From assembly GCF_003254745.1 (NCBI RefSeq), contig NZ_QKXH01000013.1, positions 50,960-114,959 of the forward strand: a stretch of DNA of 64,000 nt, written 5' to 3'. Positions 26,060-34,449 of the stretch are shown here, one piece after another. The stretch comes from Flavobacterium aquariorum. Its GTDB lineage: Bacteria > Bacteroidota > Bacteroidia > Flavobacteriales > Flavobacteriaceae. The first letter of the stretch is position 1. Every line of letters begins with the position of its first letter. The translations under genes and the position numbers were made by a program. Below the pieces are notes generated by a model that made no database searches, was not told where the DNA came from, and was given only the letters and a program-made list of their open reading frames with translations.

Positions 26060-27178
26060 ATGAACAATACGATAAAAAAAGGATTCTATTTTAAAAGCTA
26101 CGAAGCTCCGTTTCAATCTCCATTTGATAGACTTTTTGAAATTTTCAAAGAGCTTATTACACACACTTCGGGAGATTTTGACGAAGCTATCAGTTGGCTG
26201 CGTGAATTGGACAAAGAATACAAACTGACCGAGCCATCCTATACCATCGATGATTTTATTGAGGATCTTAAGAAAAAAGGATTTATCCGAGAAGAACTCA
26301 AGGACGACGGAACTCAAGGTTTGGGAATTACCGCAAAAACCGAGCGAGCCATACGTCAACAGGCTTTGGATAATATTTTTGGAAATATTAAAAAATCGGG
26401 TAGTGGTAACCACAAAACCAAGCATGTCGGTAATGGAGATGAACATACTGGAGAATTTCGGGAGTTTCATTTTGGCGACGGGTTAGAGCGTATTTCGCTG
26501 ACCGAAAGTTTGAAAAACGCGCAAATCAATAATGGCGTAGCCGATTTTATGCTCACCGAAAATGATTTGATCGTCGAAGAAACCCGATACAAATCCCAAA
26601 TGAGTACAGTTTTGATGATTGACATCTCCCACAGTATGATTCTATACGGAGAAGATCGTATAACTCCCGCCAAGAAAGTAGCTATGGCGCTGGCCGAATT
26701 AATAACTACACGTTATCCAAAAGATACGCTTGATATTCTTGTTTTTGGTGACGATGCCTGGCGGATTTCCATTCGGGATTTGCCTTATCTCAAAGTTGGT
26801 CCATTTCACACCAATACCGTTGCAGGTTTGCAATTGGCTATGGATTTATTACGCCGAAAACGAAATACCAACAAGCAAATCTTCATGATTACCGACGGTA
26901 AACCGAGCTGTGTGAGGGAAAAAGACGGCTCTTATTATATGAACAGCAACGGTCTTGATCATTATATAGTAGAAAAATGTTATACACAGGCACAACAAGC
27001 TCGAAAATTGCATATCCCGATAACCACTTTTATGATTGCCAACGATCCATATCTGCAAAAATTTGTAAATAAGTTTACCGAAGCCAATCAGGGAAAAGCG
27101 TTCTACACCGGATTGAAAGGTTTGGGTGAAATGATTTTTGAAGATTATGAAACCAATAGAAAGAAACGAATAAAATAG
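26060..27178 (+). CDS. VWA-domain protein paired with an AAA ATPase
   Basis: A 372-residue protein without signal peptide. The C-terminal half (about 180-365) is a von Willebrand A domain with a complete MIDAS: Asp188-x-Ser-x-Ser in VLMIDISHSMILYGED, a Thr region near 255, and the Asp of IFMITDGKPS. The N-terminal 90 residues are helical and 110-150 is a flexible Gly/His-rich linker (SGSGNHKTKHVGNGDEHTGE). It is followed by a MoxR/BchI-like ATPase gene 211 bases downstream on the same strand. MoxR/VWA pairs (RavA-ViaA, NorQ-NorD, CoxDE, BchI-BchD) remodel or metallate other proteins. No client gene is obvious here. Confidence 0.85.
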   Translation: MNNTIKKGFYFKSYEAPFQSPFDRLFEIFKELITHTSGDFDEAISWLRELDKEYKLTEPSYTIDDFIEDLKKKGFIREELKDDGTQGLGITAKTERAIRQQALDNIFGNIKKSGSGNHKTKHVGNGDEHTGEFREFHFGDGLERISLTESLKNAQINNGVADFMLTENDLIVEETRYKSQMSTVLMIDISHSMILYGEDRITPAKKVAMALAELITTRYPKDTLDILVFGDDAWRISIRDLPYLKVGPFHTNTVAGLQLAMDLLRRKRNTNKQIFMITDGKPSCVREKDGSYYMNSNGLDHYIVEKCYTQAQQARKLHIPITTFMIANDPYLQKFVNKFTEANQGKAFYTGLKGLGEMIFEDYETNRKKRIK

Positions 27179-27230
27179 AGTTCAATTATTATTTTGAAGC
27201 AGAAACCTTAGGCTTTTTTTTGGAAACATC

Positions 27231-27300
27231 GTCCCGCTTTCCGCTACAATCTTATAAGCCGAACACCGGCTCATAAGGATTTCTACTTCAATCGGGGCTA
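27231..27300 (-). repeat. Structured intergenic repeat, copy 3 (related type)
   Basis: On the reverse strand it reads TAGCCCCGATTGAAGTAGAA, then a hairpin CTTATGAGCC-GGTGTTC-GGCTTATAAG (27269-27250, one G-T pair only on this strand), then GATTGTAGCGGAAAGCGGGAC. This resembles the GATAG...ATAGC core of copies 1 and 2 in a diverged form. It lies in the 211-base space between the VWA and ATPase genes, which read the other way. Confidence 0.6.
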
Positions 27301-27350
27301 AAGGTAGAAATATTGCTTTTTTGCCATTATAAAACAAGCAGAATTAATTA

Positions 27351-27380
27351 AACTTAGATTCTTAGAAACTCAGAAACTTT
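27351..27380. repeat. Degenerate 8-bp tandem repeat, site d
   Basis: Units AACTTAGA TTCTTAGA AACTCAGA AACTTTAA, just before the AAA ATPase start. It is the most regular of the four octamer arrays (8526, 8677, 12043, 27351). Confidence 0.65.
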
Positions 27381-27389
27381 AAAAAAAAT

Positions 27390-28853
27390 ATGAAAATAGA
27401 AAACATAAATACATTCGGAGAATTAAAAAAATCAGGATACGTAAGCAAAAGTATCAAAGATGAATTACGACACAATTTAAGAACAACAATCAAATCAGGT
27501 CAACCAACTTTTGAAGGAGTGCACGGTTTTGAAAACACCGTAATCCCCGAGTTGGAAAGAGCTATTTTGTCACGCCATAACATCAATTTATTGGGACTTC
27601 GAGGTCAGGCCAAAACCAGATTGGCACGTAAAATGGTGGAACTGTTAGACGAGTACATTCCGTATGTAACAGACTCCGAAATTAATGATGATCCTTTTCA
27701 TCCTTTATCGCGTTTTGCCAAAGACATCATTGCAGTCAAAGGCGACGAAACTCCAATCTCGTGGTTGCACAGAAGCGAACGATTTTTCGAAAAACTGGCT
27801 ACTCCAGATGTGACCGTAGCCGATTTGATAGGCGATGTTGATCCCATAAAAGCGGCAAATTTAAAATTATCCTATGCCGATGATCGCGTTATTCATTTCG
27901 GAATGATTCCGCGCGCCAACCGCTGTATTTTTGTGATTAACGAATTACCCGATTTGCAAGCTCGAATTCAAGTAGCACTATTTAACATACTGCAGGAAGG
28001 CGACATACAAATTCGCGGATTCAAATTGAGAATGCCACTGGATATGCAGTTTATCTTTACCGCCAATCCGGAAGATTACACCAATAGAGGAAGTATTGTA
28101 ACTCCACTGAAAGACCGAATAGGTTCACAAATCCTGACGCATTATCCTCAAGATATCAAAACTGCCCGAACGATTACAACACAGGAAGCAAAACTAGATG
28201 TAGCCCAAAGCGACTTGGTTTATATTCCGTCTCTAGCAAAGGACTTACTGGAACAAATTAGTTTTGAAGCACGAGAAAGTGAATTTATTGACAATAAAAG
28301 TGGTGTAAGTGCCCGATTGAGCATCACGGCTTACGAAAATTTATTGAGTACGGCCGAACGTCGTGCTTTACGATCTGGAATTGATAAAACCACTTTGCGT
28401 TTATCAGACTTTATGGGAATTATTCCGTCTATAACTGGTAAAGTTGAATTAGTTTACGAAGGAGAGCAGGAGGGAGCGGCTATTGTGGCGCAACACTTAA
28501 TAAATGATGCCATCCATACTTTTTTTCCTGCCTATTTTCCTAAAATTGAAAAATTGGAAAAACAAGGAGAAAAAACACCTTATACCGATGTTTTGGACTG
28601 GTTTTTTACCGAAAGCGGTTTTGAATTATTGGATGACTGCACCGATGAAGAATACAAAACGATTTTGGACAGCATTACTCCTCTTGAAAAATTAATAGAA
28701 AAATACCAGCCTCAATTAGAAAAACGAGATCGTTATTTTATGAAAGAGTTCATTTTGTGGGCATTGGTAGAATATAAAAAGCTAAGTAAAGATCGTATAT
28801 CCGAAGGATATCAGTTCAAAGATATTTTTGGAAGTTATATCAGCAGATTGTAG
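27390..28853 (+). CDS. MoxR/BchI-like AAA+ ATPase
   Basis: A 487-residue AAA+ protein. Walker A is LLGLRGQAKTRLARKM near residue 68-83, and Walker B is CIFVINELPDLQARIQVALF near 180, with Glu at the catalytic position and Asn in place of the usual Asp. Sensor 1 is MQFIFTANPEDYTNRGSI, and an arginine finger candidate is in PLKDRIGSQ. This layout is that of magnesium-chelatase subunit I and MoxR proteins. The window has no large chelatase subunit and no tetrapyrrole genes, so a chelatase role is unlikely. It probably works with the VWA protein just upstream. Ends at a long hairpin terminator. Confidence 0.87.
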   Translation: MKIENINTFGELKKSGYVSKSIKDELRHNLRTTIKSGQPTFEGVHGFENTVIPELERAILSRHNINLLGLRGQAKTRLARKMVELLDEYIPYVTDSEINDDPFHPLSRFAKDIIAVKGDETPISWLHRSERFFEKLATPDVTVADLIGDVDPIKAANLKLSYADDRVIHFGMIPRANRCIFVINELPDLQARIQVALFNILQEGDIQIRGFKLRMPLDMQFIFTANPEDYTNRGSIVTPLKDRIGSQILTHYPQDIKTARTITTQEAKLDVAQSDLVYIPSLAKDLLEQISFEARESEFIDNKSGVSARLSITAYENLLSTAERRALRSGIDKTTLRLSDFMGIIPSITGKVELVYEGEQEGAAIVAQHLINDAIHTFFPAYFPKIEKLEKQGEKTPYTDVLDWFFTESGFELLDDCTDEEYKTILDSITPLEKLIEKYQPQLEKRDRYFMKEFILWALVEYKKLSKDRISEGYQFKDIFGSYISRL

Positions 28854-28875
28854 AAAAAATAGAAAGTCAATTTTC

Positions 28876-28920
28876 TATATAGTAAAAGCCGAAACAATTT
28901 GTTTCAGCTTTTACTATATA
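28876..28920. terminator. Terminator after the AAA ATPase
   Basis: Long hairpin TATATAGTAAAAGC/GCTTTTACTATATA with an inner GAAAC/GTTTC extension (28876-28889 with 28907-28920). It lies between the ATPase (+) and the NTF2-like gene (-), so it may serve both. Confidence 0.8.
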
Positions 28921-28957
28921 AGGATATTTTAGACAATGACCAAATTAGGGATTTGGA

Positions 28958-29902
28958 TCATTTCACTTCCAATATTTTTTGGCTGTAATACGCTATTTCA
29001 TTGGTGATTTTTCCTTTATCATCAAAAGTATCAATAAACATCATAGGTAAAACTATATTTTTTTTATCTGATTTTCTAATTAATCTGATTTTCCACCATG
29101 ATTGCACTACCCTTGCATCGTCCAATTCATAATGCAGATAATCAGGATAACCCACTTGATCAATACTTACTAGATCATACATTTCAAACATTTTTTTATC
29201 ATTTTCCTTTTGTTCTGCCAAGGTGTATTGTTTATTAATGTCAGGGTTATTTATATCAATAAAAGTTGCCTTGTCATCATAATACTTATAAGCTTTATCA
29301 AAATCTTTGTTTTCAAACGCATATATCATTTTTCGCACAGAATTAATATTTTCATGATGATTGTAGATTTGTCCATTGGTTCTGTCAGCAAAACTTTGAT
29401 TAATTTCATCGTTCACAGTACTGGTCGAATAATTAATCATCATTTTGATTTTATTGTCTTTGTTCACGGTAAATAAACGGTGGATGGGTCTGTCAATTTT
29501 TACACCTGTTTCTTTTTGCACCCCTTTAATGTCTTCCCAAGTTTGCACCCAAACCAAATCTTTTTGATCAGCATCTTTGTATTCTAGCGCGTCAGGATAA
29601 GCACCTTTAGATCGTGCAATACTAGGGTAATCGATGTTGTCTTTCCATGTTTTAACTGTCTTCAAATAAGCAGCTTTATCCATCCCTTTATCATCCTTAT
29701 TGGTAGATGTTCCGCTGTAATACTTAAAATCATCAGCCAAATAACTGGCTACTTTATCAGTGTTTCCACTAACAAATGCTTGCGTCATGGCTTCTACCGT
29801 AGTGATTGCCGGATGCTCCATATAAATGGTGCCATTTGGTTTTTTTTGGGCGTACGTGATGCAAGTCGCCATCAACAATACTGTTGTCATAAAGTTTTTC
29901 AT
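28958..29902 (-). CDS. Exported protein with two NTF2/SnoaL-like domains
   Basis: A 314-residue protein with a Sec signal peptide (MKNFMTTVLLMATCITYAQK, cleavage near YAQ). Two similar alpha+beta units follow: about residues 35-165 (AMTQAFVSGNTDKVASYLAD ... DLVWVQTWEDIKG) and 180-310 (MIYAFENKDFDKAYKYYDDK ... ARVVQSWWKIRL). Each has the curved-sheet pattern of the SnoaL/NTF2 superfamily, so the protein is an internal duplication. SnoaL-like folds bind small ligands or act as isomerases; no catalytic residues can be named here. Single gene, minus strand. Confidence 0.78.
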   Translation of the reverse strand: MKNFMTTVLLMATCITYAQKKPNGTIYMEHPAITTVEAMTQAFVSGNTDKVASYLADDFKYYSGTSTNKDDKGMDKAAYLKTVKTWKDNIDYPSIARSKGAYPDALEYKDADQKDLVWVQTWEDIKGVQKETGVKIDRPIHRLFTVNKDNKIKMMINYSTSTVNDEINQSFADRTNGQIYNHHENINSVRKMIYAFENKDFDKAYKYYDDKATFIDINNPDINKQYTLAEQKENDKKMFEMYDLVSIDQVGYPDYLHYELDDARVVQSWWKIRLIRKSDKKNIVLPMMFIDTFDDKGKITNEIAYYSQKILEVK

Positions 29903-30058
29903 GTTTATTTAAGTTTTTAGTTAAAAAGCGAATTAAATTTAAGAAAAATATATTGATTATCAGTTGTTTACATTGTTTTTGTTTTTAATAACACAATGCT
30001 GAATTTAATTAGTCTACCTTGCCGTGTTGGAACTATTTTCAGTCCATCAAAATACGAT

Positions 30059-30652
30059 ATGGAGAATAGTTTTGAAGCTTTGATTACTACTTATATTGAA
30101 AATAAAGTGGGTATATCAGAAAATTTTTTGAGTAATGATTTAGCCAATAATTTAAAACAGAATTTATATACTTTAAATCAAAACAGTCAATTGTCTGCTG
30201 CAGGAATTGGCAATTCAGAGAAATTATCATATGATGGTGCCATTCGAAGTGATTCAATTTATTGGCTTGACAAAAAAAACAATAATGCTTTTGAAAATGA
30301 GTTTTTTGTTCAAATAGAAGCTTTTATCCTTTATTTGAATAAAAGTTGTTATGCCGGAATCACAGGTTATGAATTCCATTATTCCTTATATGAGGCGGGT
30401 GATTTTTATCTAAAACATCTGGATCAATTTAAAAACAATCCTAGTCGAAAATACTCCATGATTACTTATTTAAACAGTGATTGGCAAGAAAGTGATGGAG
30501 GAGAGCTGCTCATTCATCAATTGAATAACAATCAAAAAATTAGTCCAGTACAAGGAAAAACTATTTTTTTCAAAAGTGACGAGCTTGTGCATGAAGTTTT
30601 GGTTACACAAAATACCAGAATGAGTATTACAGGTTGGTTAAAGAGTGACTAA
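30059..30652 (+). CDS. 2OG-Fe(II) oxygenase, prolyl-4-hydroxylase-like
   Basis: About 197 residues from the start MENSFEALITTYIENKVG; a frame opens earlier at 29996 but the extra stretch is not conserved-looking. The C-terminal half is a double-stranded beta-helix with the metal triad His-x-Asp in YLKHLDQF and the distal His in ELVHEVLV, plus Arg in TRMSITGW for 2-oxoglutarate. DGGELLIH is the typical strand before it. Bacterial P4H-like enzymes hydroxylate proline in proteins such as EF-Tu, but the target here is unknown. Its stop codon overlaps the stop of the convergent RMD1-like gene. Confidence 0.85.
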   Translation: MENSFEALITTYIENKVGISENFLSNDLANNLKQNLYTLNQNSQLSAAGIGNSEKLSYDGAIRSDSIYWLDKKNNNAFENEFFVQIEAFILYLNKSCYAGITGYEFHYSLYEAGDFYLKHLDQFKNNPSRKYSMITYLNSDWQESDGGELLIHQLNNNQKISPVQGKTIFFKSDELVHEVLVTQNTRMSITGWLKSD

Positions 30653-31443
30653 TGAAAAAGTAAAGCTATCATAATCTCCAAGAAGATTAATATGATTACA
30701 ATCCATTCCAGTCGGGAGCTTTCGCGTACATTCAAAACGTCCGTGAAAAGTCTAAGATTATCTTCGACAATATCCAATCTATAATCTAAATCCTTAAAAC
30801 GGGGATTGATGTCAAAATTGGCTTTTAGGTGTCGATTTAAAAGATGGAGCTCTTCATTGTCCCAAACTAAATTTGGGTCATCGAGAATATAGAGATTGTC
30901 AACAATACTGTTTTTGACATTCAGTACTTTTCCAATGTATTTGAGCAGATTTTTTTTTGAAATACTCAGTTTTCCGCGATGTTCCAATTCCTGTATGTAT
31001 TTTTTGGAAGAAGTGATGAGATCATCTGTCAGAGCTTCATAATAATCTAAAGCAACAGATTGTGCGATGTTTAACATTACAATTTTCAAAACAGAAGAAT
31101 CTATAAAAGGCACCGTAACATAATCATTTTTGATAATGACTTTTGTGATATTTTCGTCAATTTCTATTCGATATTCTTCAAATAGTTCCAAATCGACAAT
31201 TGTCGAAGCATAGCTTTTGATAAAATCTATAAATTCATTTTTCTTGCGAGGTGTAAAATTGGCAAATACGACTACACCATAGTCAAATATATAGAGATAC
31301 CGTTTTTTATTCGTGAGCGTATAAAAAATTTCTGATGGTGAACTAGAGTGTGGTACAATACCAAATTCAGCTCTTAATTTTTTTATATTAAAAGCTTCGG
31401 CTATTTGGATAGCCTCAATTTTGATGAAATTGGCTTTTTCCAT
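30649..31443 (-). CDS. RMD1-like (DUF155) protein with C-terminal membrane anchor
   Basis: A 264-residue member of the DUF155/RMD1-Sif2-Sif3 family, known mostly from fungal and mammalian mitochondrial proteins (Rmd1, Rmnd1). The core is FDYGVVVFANFTPRKKNEFI near residue 55, VKIVMLNIAQSVALDYYEA-like SVLKIVMLNIAQSVALDYYE near 120, and the helical C-terminal part DYRLDIVEDNLRLFTDVLN. One membrane helix (WIVIILIFLEIMIALLF) ends the protein, so most of it is cytoplasmic. Function in bacteria is not known. Tail-to-tail with the prolyl-hydroxylase-like gene with overlapping stop codons. Confidence 0.85.
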   Translation of the reverse strand: MEKANFIKIEAIQIAEAFNIKKLRAEFGIVPHSSSPSEIFYTLTNKKRYLYIFDYGVVVFANFTPRKKNEFIDFIKSYASTIVDLELFEEYRIEIDENITKVIIKNDYVTVPFIDSSVLKIVMLNIAQSVALDYYEALTDDLITSSKKYIQELEHRGKLSISKKNLLKYIGKVLNVKNSIVDNLYILDDPNLVWDNEELHLLNRHLKANFDINPRFKDLDYRLDIVEDNLRLFTDVLNVRESSRLEWIVIILIFLEIMIALLFH

Positions 31444-31723
31444 AATAAAGTTTTATTTCCAAAAAAGTAGATTAAAGTTAGCTATTTCTATTTTATAAAA
31501 TAGGTGAGCCTCTATTATTTTTGGATTAAAATAAGGACAAATCTTATTTTTTAATAAAAAAACGAGGAGCCTTCATTAATACTGCTTTTAGTATTATCAT
31601 CTTACTTTTAAGAATAATTCAATTCGAGTGATGTTAAACTTTGAAAAAAACGAGTAAATAGGATTTAATATTTAGTCAAAATATGTAAATTAGTACATTG
31701 AAAATCAGCAAAATGGAGATGTT

Positions 31724-32077
31724 ATGAAAGAGCCAGAAAAACAATTAGGAAACAATAGTTTAAAACAAAAAAAAGAAGATAAAAACCAGTTACCGGATTC
31801 TCTTTTATATCCCCCGGAAGAAGATATTTATAGAAAATTCCATAAAGAAAGTGAAATTGACCCTGAGGATATTTCCAAAAAGAAAGTTCCTGTTGAAATC
31901 AATAACATCAGCGAACTTAATCAGAAGGAATTTGATGAGGATATGTCTGGTGGCGATTTGGATATACCCGGCTTGGAGTTCGATGATGAACAACTGTCAA
32001 CTACGGACGAAGATGAGGAAAATAGCCATTATAGCATTGGCGGAGATGATCACAATAATTTGGAAGAAAACATATAA
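31724..32077 (+). CDS. Acidic disordered hypothetical protein
   Basis: A 117-residue frame, strongly acidic and rich in D, E, N and S (EDISKKKVPVEINNISELNQ, later LDIPGLEFDDEQLSTTDEDE). It has no signal peptide or hydrophobic core, and the second half is probably disordered. Short motifs like DLDIPGxE occur in small flavobacterial proteins of unknown role. It ends one base before the stop codon of the convergent MidA-like gene, with no terminator between the two. Function unknown. Confidence 0.65.
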   Translation: MKEPEKQLGNNSLKQKKEDKNQLPDSLLYPPEEDIYRKFHKESEIDPEDISKKKVPVEINNISELNQKEFDEDMSGGDLDIPGLEFDDEQLSTTDEDEENSHYSIGGDDHNNLEENI

Positions 32078-32078
32078 A

Positions 32079-33209
32079 CTAAATTTTCTTTAAACCGGAA
32101 AGTGGGTGTTTTGGAACATTCTTCTCTTGAATCAATACTTTAAATTTAAGTCCCATATCTATTAGAAGTCTATAGTTTAAATTTGATTCGATTATAGCAT
32201 TTGATGCATCTTTCTTAACATTCAAGAAGGTTTTGTTTTGATAATCTTTAATGCCAAGGGATAATAAAAATGAGGCTTGATTTGTCATTCCAGTGCAATT
32301 GAGGTTATTTATATTTCCCCAATTTATTAAGGCTGAGAAATTGGTGTGGGCAGTAATATCCTGCTCTCCTATGAATTGGTATGGATTGTTATTTTTGTGG
32401 TGTTTGTAGTAGCATAAAAGAGTACCGGAACTTCTATATTTTTTATATAGTTCTGAGGAAATATCACCGTAATCAATGGTAATTAGATAGCCTTTATTCA
32501 AGGATTGTGCAATTTCTTCAATCCAAGATTGAGCTTCTAAATTTACTTCTGTTCGGAATCCCCGTGGCAGTTCTATATTCAAAACGGCAAAATAATCAAT
32601 GAGCTCCTTATCTGCAGGTTTTAAAACTTCTATAAAACCATCTGAATAATCTACAAAAACCTCCATTAACTGTTCTTGCATAATCACTTGGTGTACCGAA
32701 AAATTATCGACTAGTTCATTACATAAAATACAGCCATTTATTTGTGAAATGTCATGAATTGAGTTGTACCAAGTCACTTTTTCTTTTAAGAACATTTTTT
32801 CTCTTTCTTGCATACCTGGACTTTTTTCGATAATGCAGTAAGATAAAACATTGTATAGTTCATAATTATTAGCTTTGAGATAAGCTAAAATATCGTGACA
32901 CAATAGACCAGTGCCTGCTCCATATTCAACTATCTTTATGGGTATCCGCTCCAGAATTTGCCATATTTCTTCAATCTGTCGGGCAATCATTGCTCCAAAA
33001 GCATCAGTAAGATTAGCGCTGGTGTAAAAATCACCATCTACGCCAATCTTATTTTCGGAGGAGGTATAATATCCCAGATCAGGATAATACAAAGCCATCT
33101 CCATAAAATCCCGAAACGATATTGGGCCTTCCTCATTAATTCTTTGAATTATAATATCTGACAAGGACATCGGACTTAAATAATTGTTTGGAAGTTCTTT
33201 CTTTATCAA
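32079..33209 (-). CDS. MidA/NDUFAF7-like SAM-dependent methyltransferase
   Basis: A 376-residue protein of COG1565. The N-terminal family signature is GPISFRDFMEMALYYPDLGY with YYTSS, followed by GDFYTSANLTDAFGAMIARQ. The SAM-binding loop is IVEYGAGTGLLCHDIL near residue 95, and NELVDNFSVHQV and ITIDYGD lie further on. Eukaryotic members methylate an arginine of complex I subunit NDUFS2; the bacterial substrate is not established. The start at 33209 is the first Met, with MSLSDIIIQRI at residue 14 an alternative. Cytoplasmic. Confidence 0.87.
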   Translation of the reverse strand: MIKKELPNNYLSPMSLSDIIIQRINEEGPISFRDFMEMALYYPDLGYYTSSENKIGVDGDFYTSANLTDAFGAMIARQIEEIWQILERIPIKIVEYGAGTGLLCHDILAYLKANNYELYNVLSYCIIEKSPGMQEREKMFLKEKVTWYNSIHDISQINGCILCNELVDNFSVHQVIMQEQLMEVFVDYSDGFIEVLKPADKELIDYFAVLNIELPRGFRTEVNLEAQSWIEEIAQSLNKGYLITIDYGDISSELYKKYRSSGTLLCYYKHHKNNNPYQFIGEQDITAHTNFSALINWGNINNLNCTGMTNQASFLLSLGIKDYQNKTFLNVKKDASNAIIESNLNYRLLIDMGLKFKVLIQEKNVPKHPLSGLKKI

Positions 33210-33237
33210 AAATGGTATCGGGTAAGCAAAACTATCG

Positions 33238-33534
33238 TTACCTGTTGCTTTCTATGTATAATTTTTCTAATATATGTGCTGCTTCATAATCTGAATTTGC
33301 CGAAAAACCGGATACAAAAACACCTTTTTTGCCCGAACTGGAAATTATACCATATACAACCGATTCCTCGTCCGGATCCGAGTCTCCTTCATAACGATAT
33401 ACATGTTGCACTGAATATTCATTTGGGGTTGTTTTAATGGCTTCGGTATGAAGATTAAAATCATGAGTAAAACCTTTTTCTTTTAAATCATTTAAGGCTT
33501 CCAAAACGGTGGTATAATGATAGGTTGGTTTCAT
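33238..33534 (-). CDS. Conserved-looking hypothetical protein, 98 residues
   Basis: A short alpha/beta protein. Its first half contains TTVLEALNDLKEKGFTHDFN, and the second half has beta-strands and VVYGIISSSGKKGVFVSGFS with a final helix. I recall flavobacterial relatives labelled phosphoribosylpyrophosphate synthetase, but nothing in the sequence supports PRPP synthetase activity: the enzyme is over 300 residues and its signature is absent. No membrane segment or signal. It lies between the MidA-like gene and rnpB. Confidence 0.7.
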   Translation of the reverse strand: MKPTYHYTTVLEALNDLKEKGFTHDFNLHTEAIKTTPNEYSVQHVYRYEGDSDPDEESVVYGIISSSGKKGVFVSGFSANSDYEAAHILEKLYIESNR

Positions 33535-33644
33535 AATAACAGAGATTAATAATTATTATTAAAGATAACTATTTTGTTTTTAATAGATTATGAATAGGAT
33601 GTTAAAGTGAAAGAGCAATTCTTGATAAACCTTGATTAATGTTG

Positions 33645-33652
33645 TAGATTTG
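33645..33652 (+). promoter_or_regulatory. Promoter of rnpB
   Basis: TTG at 33622-33624, 20 bases, TAGATTTG at 33645-33652, ending a few bases before the first base pair of the RNase P RNA. This fits a Bacteroidota promoter with transcription starting at the mature 5' end. Confidence 0.7.
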
Positions 33653-33655
33653 CAC

Positions 33656-33982
33656 CGCAGACCGCCTTATCGTCGTCCCGTTTAATCGGGAGGGAGGAAA
33701 GTCCGGACACCACAGAGAAGCATAGCGGGTAACACCCGTCGGTTCCGATTTATCGGGATTAGGACAAGTGCAACAGAAAGTATGTACAGGTAATGCTGTA
33801 GTGAAACCAGGTAAACTCTATGCGGTGAAATATCAAGTATATCAGCATTTAAGGACTTCTCGTCCGTTGCTGAAGGGTAGATAGCTTGAGTCCAGCAGCA
33901 ATGTTGGATCTAGATAAATGATAAGGTATTGTCTCGTTCCAAAAAACGAGACAAGAACAGAATCCGGCTTATAGGTCTGCAT
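33656..33982 (+). ncRNA. rnpB: RNase P RNA (class A)
   Basis: The catalytic RNA that trims tRNA 5' leaders. The universal core is visible: GAGGAAAGTCCGGACA near 33693-33710 (P4 5' side) and ACAGAATCCGGCTTATAGG near 33958-33975 (P4 3' side). The ends pair as GCAGACC (33657-33663) with GGTCTGC (33974-33980). GGACTTCTCGTCC and GTCTCGTT/AACGAGAC give further helices. A T run follows the end and may stop transcription. Length about 325 bases, as usual for Bacteroidota. Confidence 0.94.
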
Positions 33983-34027
33983 TTTTTATAATTTTTCATG
34001 TTTATTTACTATTTTAGTCGAAAAAAT

Positions 34028-34447
34028 ATGAGAAATTTTCCTTTTTTATCTTCATCACAATCGCTTTTACTTTTTAGAATAACACTTCCTTTGTTTTTTG
34101 TGGCTCATGCTGTTACCAGAATTGCCAATGGGACAATAGAACGATTTGCTGGTTTTTTATCTACCAAGGGTTTCTTTGCAACTACTATAATGGTTTGGGG
34201 AATTACAATTTATGAAATTATTGGAGGAATAGTACTTGCCTTCGGTTATTATACAAAGTATTTATCTCTTGGATTTATTTTTATGCTAATAATGGGTAAT
34301 GTCATTATTCATTACGAAAATGGTTGGTGGGTTGGTGAACACGGGGAAGGAGGAATGGAGTACAGTTGTGCCTTAATTTTGGGACTGATTGTTATTGCAG
34401 CCTCCAAAAATGAAAAACCAATCTTTTTTGAAAAAACAAAAGTTTAA
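34028..34447 (+). CDS. DoxX family membrane protein
   Basis: A protein of about 139 residues from the start MRNFPFLSSSQSLLLFRI. The frame is open from 33998, but the first Met would fall at the 3' end region of rnpB. Four membrane helices are evident (FRITLPLFFVAHAV; FFATTIMVWGITIYEIIGGIVL; YLSLGFIFMLIMGNVII; CALILGLIVIAA), with the polar GGIVLAFGYYTKY loop of the DoxX/SURF4 superfamily. Some members take part in redox or sulfur metabolism, but the role here is unknown. Followed by a convergent two-component system. Confidence 0.82.
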   Translation: MRNFPFLSSSQSLLLFRITLPLFFVAHAVTRIANGTIERFAGFLSTKGFFATTIMVWGITIYEIIGGIVLAFGYYTKYLSLGFIFMLIMGNVIIHYENGWWVGEHGEGGMEYSCALILGLIVIAASKNEKPIFFEKTKV

Positions 34448-34449
34448 AG

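Noticed and set aside
26009..26470. A 153-codon open frame on the minus strand over the VWA gene
   Set aside because: Complement of a clear coding region; composition (Phe/Ser-rich) is typical of a shadow frame.
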